From Alphaproteobacteria bacterium (GTDB lineage Bacteria; Pseudomonadota; Alphaproteobacteria; Sphingomonadales; Emcibacteraceae), in NCBI GenBank assembly GCA_002401545.1, contig NVTJ01000059.1, forward strand, positions 10,621-16,376: DNA of 5,756 nucleotides. The letters run 5' to 3'. Positions within the stretch are counted from its first letter, which is position 1, and every line of letters starts with the position of its first letter. Below, piece after piece: positions 1 through 5,552 of the stretch. Both the position numbers and the translations under genes were made by a program. The notes beneath the pieces were generated by a model, which searched no databases, was not told the origin of the DNA, and saw nothing but the letters and a program-made list of their open reading frames with translations.

Positions 1-4
1 AGTA

Positions 5-1417
5 TTAACTGAGGAATTCCTTGATCTGCTTCAGACGTTTTTTTTCTCTGGTAAGATAGGAAATCCATTTACGGGCCTGCTTCCGGCTTCGCTTGTCTTT
101 AACAGCCAACTCAAATGCCTTCTTGGCATTCGTCAGCTGGCCTGTATTGAAAAAACACATACCCCGGTATACCGCGACAGAATCTTGCCGTTTCAGACCA
201 CCTTTGTCCAGAGCCATACCTAAATATTTGGCTCCATTCTTGTAATCATCAAGCTGCATATAGACCTGACCCAGTTTTTTATAAAGTTCGCCGTCTTTGG
301 ACAATTCCGCAGCAACACGCAAGGGTTCCAGAGACTGTCTCATATCCTGAGCGTTAATCCGGGCCTGGGCAAGATTTTCATAGTTTTTCTTGTTTTTTTC
401 TATTATCCCGTCTTTCATACCCTTTTCCAGAACGACAGATGCCCAGTAGGGTGCCTCATGATACATATAAAGTTGCGACATATTGACTAGTTCACTGCCT
501 TTGGCAAGAAAACCCTGACGATAGGCGGTTTCATATGTGGCCAGTTGCTTCTTCTCCAGCACATCCCTGACTTTTTCTGATGTGGCATCGCTGCCCATTT
601 CGCCGTACATGCCAGCAAGCTGTAACCAATATTCCTTTTTAGGCCACTTGTTAACCAGAAGCTCCAGAATATCAATAACCTTCTGATTTTCCTTCATCTC
701 GAAATACATAACCCGAAGCAGAAGATACCAGTTTTCCTTTGGTTCCTTCCCTGAGGCCACATAAAGATCAATGGCTTTCAGAATATAAGGAATACCTTTT
801 TTAAACTCTGCGGCAGCGGTAGCCTCAGAAATCCCGTCCACTGTCCCAAGTGAATAATATGCCTGCCCCAAAAGTATCAGGGGTTGCGCCGTTGGTGTCG
901 GTTGATACTCAAGCCAGCGCAACATCATTCTGATGGAATTATTGTAATCCTCCTTGATGAAGTAAAGCTGGGCCATGGTATAAACCGTGGTGTCTTCCAT
1001 GGCAGCCGGAAGATTTTCCTGCCGCAGCACATTCTCATAAGCCCTTAGCGCCTCGTTGTATTTCTCCTGACTGTAAAACAGGAAACCCCGGAAATTATAA
1101 TATTGCGCCCGCTCATAGCTATTGAGTTTTTCAAGCTTATAGCCCAGACCATCTTGCAGAACCTGCAAGGCTGCAGGATAATCATTCAGGTCTGCCTGTT
1201 CCTGGGCCTTACCAAGAACTTTGTAGACTTTTTCCTTCAGGGCCGGAGTCCGGCGGGTTTTCCGGTCTTCATATTTTCGCTTGTCCTTATCGGTCGCGGC
1301 GGCAAATGCCTGATCCGAAAGGCCGGACATAACCACAGTCAGGGAAGCGGCAGCCACAATGGCACAAAGTGCCGCCCCAGATACGAGGGTCTTCGCAAGT
1401 CTGGTAAATTTAATCAT
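5..1417 (-). CDS. Secreted TPR-repeat protein of a TonB2-type operon
   Basis: This is a 470-residue protein, probably periplasmic, and the last gene of the TonB operon. The N-terminus is a signal peptide: basic residues (K3, R6, K9), a hydrophobic stretch at about 11-30, and an AFA-A cleavage site near residue 39. The rest is almost wholly helical, with TPR-like helix pairs that I place at about 67-98, 103-134, 144-170, 178-218, 376-405 and 412-441; typical TPR residues such as the Y..G..F/Y and A...Y/F positions are visible. The last 30 residues are strongly basic and lack acidic balance. The start is supported by an AGAGG ribosome site (1427-1431) that overlaps the tonB stop; the gap between the genes is 12 bases. 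TPR proteins occupy this position in Vibrio-type TonB2/TonB3 clusters. A role as a periplasmic scaffold for TonB or its receptors is inferred from the repeats and context. The exact function is unknown. The gene is complete, ending in TAA. Confidence 0.9.
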   Translation of the reverse strand: MIKFTRLAKTLVSGAALCAIVAAASLTVVMSGLSDQAFAAATDKDKRKYEDRKTRRTPALKEKVYKVLGKAQEQADLNDYPAALQVLQDGLGYKLEKLNSYERAQYYNFRGFLFYSQEKYNEALRAYENVLRQENLPAAMEDTTVYTMAQLYFIKEDYNNSIRMMLRWLEYQPTPTAQPLILLGQAYYSLGTVDGISEATAAAEFKKGIPYILKAIDLYVASGKEPKENWYLLLRVMYFEMKENQKVIDILELLVNKWPKKEYWLQLAGMYGEMGSDATSEKVRDVLEKKQLATYETAYRQGFLAKGSELVNMSQLYMYHEAPYWASVVLEKGMKDGIIEKNKKNYENLAQARINAQDMRQSLEPLRVAAELSKDGELYKKLGQVYMQLDDYKNGAKYLGMALDKGGLKRQDSVAVYRGMCFFNTGQLTNAKKAFELAVKDKRSRKQARKWISYLTREKKRLKQIKEFLS

Positions 1418-1429
1418 ACGTCGTCGCCT

Positions 1430-2035
1430 CTATTTATCTTCCATCTCAAAAGTGATTTTATGCAATACACCAGCAACATCTATGGGTTCGCCATCAACCA
1501 CCTTTGGTTTGTATTTAAACTTGGCCGCTGCCTTGACCGCCGCACGGTTAAATACCGAATTTGTGGTCTCAACAACCTTGACGTCAACAACCGTCCCCAG
1601 CCTTGTCACTGTGAATTCCACAATCACATATCCGGAAAGACCGCGTTCCTGTGCTCGGCGCGGATAGATAGGCGCCACTTTCACGATGGGCAGATAATCC
1701 CCGTCACTGGCGGCAAAACCACCTGTCCCGCCAACACTGACAACGGCCTGAACAGGCGCCATGCCAATTTCAATACCCGTGCTGACACTGTCAACGTTGG
1801 TATCTATGTCCATGTCTAACGTTTCCGGGGGCGTATCGTCCTCGGGCTTGTCGGGTTTACGGATCACCTGCTCAGCATCCTGAGCTTGCCGTACTTCACC
1901 AATCTCCACCTTGCGACCTTCAATTTTACCCTCCAGTGGATTATTGCCGGTGGCAATAAGATACTGCATCCCCCAAAACAGGGTAAAGGTGATCAGAATA
2001 GCGAATATGGCTGAAAGTGTATAACGTACAATCAT
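1430..2035 (-). CDS. tonB: TonB energy-transducer protein, short TonB2 type
   Basis: This 201-residue protein transmits the energy of the inner-membrane proton gradient to outer-membrane TonB-dependent receptors. It has one N-terminal membrane anchor (about 5-27, cytoplasm-in), a periplasmic linker (28-115) and a TonB C-terminal domain (116-200). The domain carries the conserved YP pair (Y124-P125), the RGLSGYVIVEFTV strand (131-143), the G-V-V-V-x-V-V strand around 147-155, FNRAAVKAAAKFKYKP (162-177) and a final beta strand ending in ITFEME. The linker has only six prolines and an acidic stretch (nine Asp/Glu in residues 62-82) rather than the long Pro-Glu/Pro-Lys region of E. coli TonB. The membrane anchor has no histidine matching E. 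coli TonB H20. The start codon overlaps the exbD stop as ATGA. No strong Shine-Dalgarno sequence is present, so translation is probably coupled to exbD. Family assignment is secure; the receptor partners are unknown. Confidence 0.95.
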   Translation of the reverse strand: MIVRYTLSAIFAILITFTLFWGMQYLIATGNNPLEGKIEGRKVEIGEVRQAQDAEQVIRKPDKPEDDTPPETLDMDIDTNVDSVSTGIEIGMAPVQAVVSVGGTGGFAASDGDYLPIVKVAPIYPRRAQERGLSGYVIVEFTVTRLGTVVDVKVVETTNSVFNRAAVKAAAKFKYKPKVVDGEPIDVAGVLHKITFEMEDK

Positions 2036-2433
2036 TTTTCTTTTGTCGCCACTATATAGTCAGTAACATTTGCCTTGCGAACCGCATCGACAACCTCCAT
2101 CACAACGCCGGACTTGGAATCCACATCAGCCTGAATAACCACTGAACCTTCCGGATTTTCCGCCCGCAGACGCTCAACATTGGCCCGGACAGCGCGGATA
2201 TCAACCCGGCGCTTTTCCATCCAGACTTCGTTTTTATCTGTCACCGCAATCATGATGTTCGCCTTATCCGCTTTCACCGAAGTGGAAGCATCCGGGCGGT
2301 TAATTTCGATACCCGCTTCCTTGAGAAAGGAAGAGGTAACAATGAAGAAGATGAGCATGATAAACACGATGTCAAGCATCGGTGTCATATCAATTTCGGC
2401 ATCATCATTTTCTCTTGAACCGTGTTTACGCAT
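2032..2433 (-). CDS. exbD: ExbD/TolR-family proton-channel subunit
   Basis: This 133-residue inner-membrane protein pairs with ExbB to form the proton-driven motor that energises TonB. It has a short cytoplasmic N-terminus (1-17), one transmembrane helix (about 20-36) with the family motif MTPMLDIVFIMLIFF (16-30), and a periplasmic ExbD/TolR domain (about 43-133) ending in the VTDYIVATK strand. D21 in the helix matches the essential proton-carrying aspartate of the family (E. coli ExbD D25), so the protein should be functional. The start is supported by a GAGAGA ribosome site (2440-2445) six bases upstream, and the gap to the exbB stop is 10 bases. The stop overlaps the tonB start by 4 bases. 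Context and size fit ExbD of a TonB2-type system rather than TolR of a Tol-Pal cluster, since no tolA, tolB or pal is present. Confidence 0.96.
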   Translation of the reverse strand: MRKHGSRENDDAEIDMTPMLDIVFIMLIFFIVTSSFLKEAGIEINRPDASTSVKADKANIMIAVTDKNEVWMEKRRVDIRAVRANVERLRAENPEGSVVIQADVDSKSGVVMEVVDAVRKANVTDYIVATKEK

Positions 2434-2443
2434 ATTTAATCTC

Positions 2444-2971
2444 TCAATGATCTTTTGTTAAATGGTCTTCAAGCAATTCGGCTTCTTTATTCATCCGGCC
2501 TTCAAGGTAGGACGCGGCGAACACACCTGAAAGTGCGCCCACCATGCCCGCCATTGTCGGAATAGTGGCTCTGGAAACGCCAGCCGCCATGGCTTTAACG
2601 TTACTACTGCCCAAAATTGCCATTACGTCGAAAACCTCAATCATACCCCATACCGTTCCGAGAAGTCCCATCAATGGGCAAATCGCCACCAATGTCCTTA
2701 TCAAAGACAAGTTACTTCTCAGATCCATGGTTACCTGACTGATCATGGCTACGCGAATTTGGCGGGCATACCAGGAGGTCCGCTCAGGGCGGGCCTCCCA
2801 GGTAGCCATAACCTCATTCACTTGTTTACGATGTCCGGTTTTGAAATACATTATCCGTTCGAACACCAAAGCCCAGAGCACAAAGATAGTGATGAAAATC
2901 GCATTCAGGACAGGCCCCCCCTTTTCCATGAAATCACGAACATTTTCAAACAAACCTATTAGCTCATACAT
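2444..2971 (-). CDS. exbB: ExbB2-type proton-channel protein (MotA/TolQ/ExbB family)
   Basis: This 175-residue inner-membrane protein is the ordinary-size ExbB of the operon. Three hydrophobic segments are visible: about 20-38, 90-112 and 131-155. The middle one carries the family signature PLMGLLGTVWGMI (99-111), with T106 matching the pore threonine T148 of E. coli ExbB. The third contains GVSRATIPTMAGMVGAL (131-147), where T139 matches T181. The position matching E176 of E. coli ExbB is R134, which appears to be a mark of the ExbB2 subfamily rather than damage. The protein is shorter than E. coli ExbB (244 residues), with a small cytoplasmic loop (about 40-88). A strong AAAGGAG ribosome site (2979-2985) lies seven bases before the start and inside the end of ttpC; the gap between the genes is 2 bases. 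It probably assembles with ExbD and with TtpC encoded just upstream. Confidence 0.95.
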   Translation of the reverse strand: MYELIGLFENVRDFMEKGGPVLNAIFITIFVLWALVFERIMYFKTGHRKQVNEVMATWEARPERTSWYARQIRVAMISQVTMDLRSNLSLIRTLVAICPLMGLLGTVWGMIEVFDVMAILGSSNVKAMAAGVSRATIPTMAGMVGALSGVFAASYLEGRMNKEAELLEDHLTKDH

Positions 2972-2973
2972 GA

Positions 2974-4350
2974 TCAGGCTCCTTTATGACCCTGTTCCGC
3001 ATGGACGGCGATAATCCCGGCGCTCTGCTCTTCCAGAGTATGGATAATACCCTTGCTCCATCCGGCAACAATTGAGTGCAGGAACAAAGTAGGCAGGGCA
3101 ACAACAATACCCAGAACAGTCGTTACAAGCGCCTGTGAAATACCACCAGCCATCAGCTTCGGATCACCGGTACCAAACAATGTCATTGCCTGGAAGGTAT
3201 TGATCATGCCGGTAACCGTACCCAGAAGACCCATAAGAGGGGAAATCGCGGCGATCACCTTGATCATGGTCAGGAAGCGTTCAAGAGCGGGAATTTCTTT
3301 CAGAATTGCTTCATCAAGTTTCAGCTCCAGCGTTTCGACATCAACGGTTTTGTTGTTGTCATAAACACTTAAGACACGCCCCAGCGGGTTGTCTTCACTA
3401 ACCTCATCGCTACGGATTTGCGCTTTTACTTTACCGCGTGTAACCGCAAGCGCCAGACCGGACCCCAGGATCAGCAGCAAGCTGAGCGGACCCAGACCAT
3501 AGATAATGATGTAACCGATAATACCACCCTGATCAATGCGCTCAAGAAGGCTAGGATCCTGAATCAACAGACTGAGAATAGCTCCGCGTGATACATCAAG
3601 GGCAAAGGCAGTATAGCCAGACGATGCTCCCTGAAGGCCTTCAGCAGTTTCCAGAAAGCGTTGCTTTGGCTGACGGGGAAGTTCGGCAATATTTTGATAT
3701 TTCGTACGCCATTCCAGATATTTACCATCAGAAATCAGATTGAAGGTTCCGATACGAACCACCTCTCTCTGGGTAATTTCACCGTTAGGATACTGAACAT
3801 CAACATTGAATTTTACAATCTTGCCTGATTCCGTCATTTCCCGCTGAACTTCATACCACAGACGTGCAATTTCGTCGATGGTCGGCAGTTCGGAACTGGA
3901 CGCTTTTGCAATCAGCTCGTTCAGATAGACTTCCCGACCCGGGAACTGTGCGGAAATAATCGAATCATGGAACACCGCCTTGGTGTCACCGGATACCTGC
4001 TGCAAAACACCGAAGAGTTCTTTCAAGGCCCCAAGTTCATGGGAAAGCTCTTCTTCCAGCTTGGCAATTTTTTCGTCATTTGCCTTAAATTCCGCTTCCA
4101 GACGATCAGAGCGGCGCTCTTCTTTCCTCTGTGTGCTGCGGGCACCCGCCAACAAGGACTTCTGCTTGGATTTTTGCTGAACGAATTCTCTTTCGCGGCG
4201 CTTGTTTTCCTGGCTTTCCTTGTAAGCCCCCTGCTTCACCATTTCCAAAAGCTCATCAAGGTTTTTAGCTTGTGGAGCCGATTGTGCGAAGGCTGAAGAA
4301 GACAGTCCCGCAATTGCAACAGCAATAATAATACTTGCTAATTTTCTCAT
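2974..4350 (-). CDS. ttpC: TtpC-type protein: periplasmic coiled coil fused to ExbB/TolQ channel domain
   Basis: This 458-residue protein matches the layout of TtpC, the additional component of Vibrio TonB2 systems (about 450 residues). It begins with a signal peptide (1-22, cleavage AFA-Q). A highly charged coiled coil follows (about 30-118, rich in K, R, E and Q), then a folded periplasmic region (about 120-270) including a strand pair around 178-204. Three membrane segments come last: about 276-303, 361-385 and 404-428. The channel signature PLMGLLGTVTGMI lies at 371-383, with T378 matching E. coli ExbB T148, and GGISQALVTTVLG (402-414) contains T411 matching T181; Q406 occupies the E176 position. 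The start overlaps the stop of the DUF3450 gene as ATGA, with a GGAGA ribosome site (4358-4362) seven bases upstream. In Vibrio, TtpC is required for TonB2 function; the same role here is inferred. The periplasmic arm probably contacts TonB or the cell wall. Confidence 0.93.
   Translation of the reverse strand: MRKLASIIIAVAIAGLSSSAFAQSAPQAKNLDELLEMVKQGAYKESQENKRREREFVQQKSKQKSLLAGARSTQRKEERRSDRLEAEFKANDEKIAKLEEELSHELGALKELFGVLQQVSGDTKAVFHDSIISAQFPGREVYLNELIAKASSSELPTIDEIARLWYEVQREMTESGKIVKFNVDVQYPNGEITQREVVRIGTFNLISDGKYLEWRTKYQNIAELPRQPKQRFLETAEGLQGASSGYTAFALDVSRGAILSLLIQDPSLLERIDQGGIIGYIIIYGLGPLSLLLILGSGLALAVTRGKVKAQIRSDEVSEDNPLGRVLSVYDNNKTVDVETLELKLDEAILKEIPALERFLTMIKVIAAISPLMGLLGTVTGMINTFQAMTLFGTGDPKLMAGGISQALVTTVLGIVVALPTLFLHSIVAGWSKGIIHTLEEQSAGIIAVHAEQGHKGA
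2979..2985 (-). promoter_or_regulatory. Strong Shine-Dalgarno sequence for exbB inside the ttpC 3' end
   Basis: The minus strand reads AAAGGAG, seven bases before the exbB ATG. It is the best ribosome site in the operon and lies within the last codons of ttpC. It would favour strong exbB translation, which fits the higher copy number of ExbB relative to ExbD and TonB in known complexes. The link to stoichiometry is inference. Confidence 0.7.
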
Positions 4351-5147
4351 TTCGCTGTCTCCATTTTACCAGCAATTGGTGCGGTGAGTGGCAGTCTCAA
4401 CAGAGTATCGGCAGCGGCTTTTTTCTGCGCCACAGCCAGAGCCTGTTTGATGGGCTTGCGATAAGATTCATCAAGCTCGACCCATTCCTGGGCGGCCTGG
4501 TCCCACATACCGCTCTGCACACCATCGCGGCTTTGGTAAACCAGCGCGACACGACCAATATGAAGCATATCAACTTCCAACTCATTACCACCAACCATTA
4601 CTTTATCGGTATAGGCCTGAACCGCACGACCATATTCACTCTCGATCTGATACAGCTCAAACACACTGCGGAATTTCTCGGAAGCATCCACATTTGGATT
4701 GTCCATCAATTCTCTCAGGCGTTCAATGCCCGCGATACGCTCTTCCCTTTTGATGGGGAGGTCTTTTTCAATGAACTCGCCCAATGCATCAACCATTTTC
4801 ATCATCAGAGGTGTGATTTGACGTTTAACATAAGTCACCCCCTTGATGGATGTGGTCAGCTTATTCATTTCAACGACCTGAAGATCAATTTGACGCTGGA
4901 GTTGCGCATTATAAATGCGCAATCCTTCAATTGTTCTCAGAACGGCCTTGTAATCACCAATAATTTTATCGGTTTGATCAACAATGTTATTGATTTTTTC
5001 TTGTGATTGTTGTGCCACCAGATTTGCTTTTATTCCTACTTCAAGAACCTGTTTCAAATCAGTTGCACCCGCACTGCCTGCGCCCCATACAAGGGAGGTG
5101 GCAGCAACGGCGGAAAGAACCACAGTTCTAACGCGATGCTTTATCAT
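4347..5147 (-). CDS. Secreted DUF3450-family coiled-coil protein
   Basis: This 266-residue protein is the first gene of the operon and is predicted to be periplasmic. A signal peptide covers 1-28 (basic MIKHRVR, hydrophobic core, cleavage AGA-T). A long coiled coil follows (about 31-105), then a conserved DUF3450 region with LMMKMVDALGEFIEKDLP (114-131), EKFRSVFELYQIESEYG (157-173), VDMLHIGRVALVYQSRDG (192-209), GMWD (213-216), EWVELDESYRKPI (221-233) and LLRLPLTAP (249-257). I recognise these as typical of the family, whose biochemical role is not known. The open frame extends upstream to 5345, but I chose the ATG at 5145-5147. It has an AGGAAG ribosome site (5152-5157) and begins exactly at a signal peptide, whereas the upstream 66 residues look like translated AT-rich non-coding DNA. 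DUF3450 genes regularly precede ttpC in TonB2-type operons, so a role as a partner of TtpC is inferred. Confidence 0.92.
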   Translation of the reverse strand: MIKHRVRTVVLSAVAATSLVWGAGSAGATDLKQVLEVGIKANLVAQQSQEKINNIVDQTDKIIGDYKAVLRTIEGLRIYNAQLQRQIDLQVVEMNKLTTSIKGVTYVKRQITPLMMKMVDALGEFIEKDLPIKREERIAGIERLRELMDNPNVDASEKFRSVFELYQIESEYGRAVQAYTDKVMVGGNELEVDMLHIGRVALVYQSRDGVQSGMWDQAAQEWVELDESYRKPIKQALAVAQKKAAADTLLRLPLTAPIAGKMETAK

Positions 5148-5151
5148 TCTT

Positions 5152-5157
5152 CTTCCT
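5152..5157 (-). promoter_or_regulatory. Ribosome binding site that decides the DUF3450 start
   Basis: The minus strand reads AGGAAG, four bases before the ATG at 5147 (six from the AGGA core). It supports this start over the in-frame upstream ATGs at 5345 and elsewhere, none of which precede signal-peptide-like sequence. Confidence 0.75.
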
Positions 5158-5181
5158 ACAGCTTTTATTGAGTTGTTAAAG

Positions 5182-5190
5182 TTTATACCA
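5182..5190 (-). promoter_or_regulatory. Candidate extended -10 promoter for the operon
   Basis: The minus strand reads TGGTATAAA, an extended -10 element (TGn followed by TATAAA). Transcription would start near 5175, giving a leader of roughly 28 bases before the DUF3450 start. No good -35 hexamer is seen at 16-18 bases upstream (closest TCATTA), which is acceptable for an extended -10 promoter. I saw no convincing Fur box over it. The call rests on motif matching by eye in AT-rich DNA, so it is tentative. Confidence 0.35.
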
Positions 5191-5343
5191 TCCAAAATGG
5201 CGAATAATGAACGAAGGGATATTTTTGAAATATAACAATGAACACAATGCATGCATATAAAGAAAAAAAACTTCATATTTAAACCGGTATTCACCATCAA
5301 GTCATTCCCCTTGCCGTACATCAGTACTTTAAATTTTGTCATC

Positions 5344-5393
5344 ACCCAAATACATTCCCTGATTACCAGAGCTTATTATCGTTGTATTTGGGT
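5344..5393. repeat. 11-base perfect inverted repeat with 28-base loop
   Basis: ACCCAAATACA at 5344-5354 is the exact reverse complement of TGTATTTGGGT at 5383-5393, separated by 28 bases. It lies about 200 bases upstream of the first gene. There is no T-run on either side typical of an intrinsic terminator. It could be a paired operator for a looping regulator, or a leader hairpin if a distal promoter is used; neither is proven. Confidence 0.65.
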
Positions 5394-5517
5394 ATCTGAA
5401 CTCCCTATTCGTCCCAATCCCATATCCAAAACAGAATCCGGATAACTGGACTGTGTGCACACTATCCTAATTTCTGTATGTTTTACAAGGCCCACTTTAG
5501 ACCAAATTAAAAAAAAA

Positions 5518-5552
5518 TTGTGCTTGACAACATCTTTATATAGTGCGGCGCA
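5518..5552 (+). promoter_or_regulatory. Possible divergent promoter/operator toward a gene right of the window
   Basis: A perfect TTGACA hexamer (5524-5529) sits within an interrupted palindrome TTGT-N5-ACAA (5518-5530). It is followed by TATAGT (5539-5544) and the 9-base palindrome TGCGGCGCA (5544-5552). The G+C-rich palindrome stands out in very AT-rich surroundings. TTGACA is only 9 bases from TATAGT, too close for a standard sigma-70 pair, so the -10 assignment is unclear. TGC/GCA palindromes of this type resemble sites bound by PhaR-like regulators of phasin genes, but that is only a resemblance. No start codon with a usable open frame follows before 5756. Confidence 0.3.

Noticed and set aside
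1103..1819. 238-residue plus-strand open frame across the TPR and tonB genes
   Set aside because: It is antisense to two clearly coding genes, spans their junction, and shows no recognisable domain.
2032..2971. TolQ/TolR of a Tol-Pal system
   Set aside because: The neighbours are tonB, ttpC and DUF3450 rather than tolA, tolB and pal, and the sequences fit the ExbB2/ExbD2 types better.
4335..5006. 223-residue plus-strand open frame opposite the DUF3450 gene
   Set aside because: It is the antisense shadow of a conserved family gene and has no ribosome site or domain.
5160..5240. Fur box over the operon promoter, expected for an iron-related TonB system
   Set aside because: Only scattered AATAAT-like hexamers are present, which is normal in AT-rich DNA; no 19-base Fur consensus can be assembled.
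5148..5345. N-terminal extension of the DUF3450 protein by 66 residues from the ATG at 5345
   Set aside because: The extension is rich in Phe, Cys and Asn from AT-rich DNA, lacks a ribosome site, and would bury the signal peptide that begins at the ATG ending at 5147, which has an AGGAAG ribosome site.
5344..5393. Intrinsic terminator formed by the inverted repeat
   Set aside because: The stem is AT-rich, the loop is 28 bases and no T-run follows on either strand.
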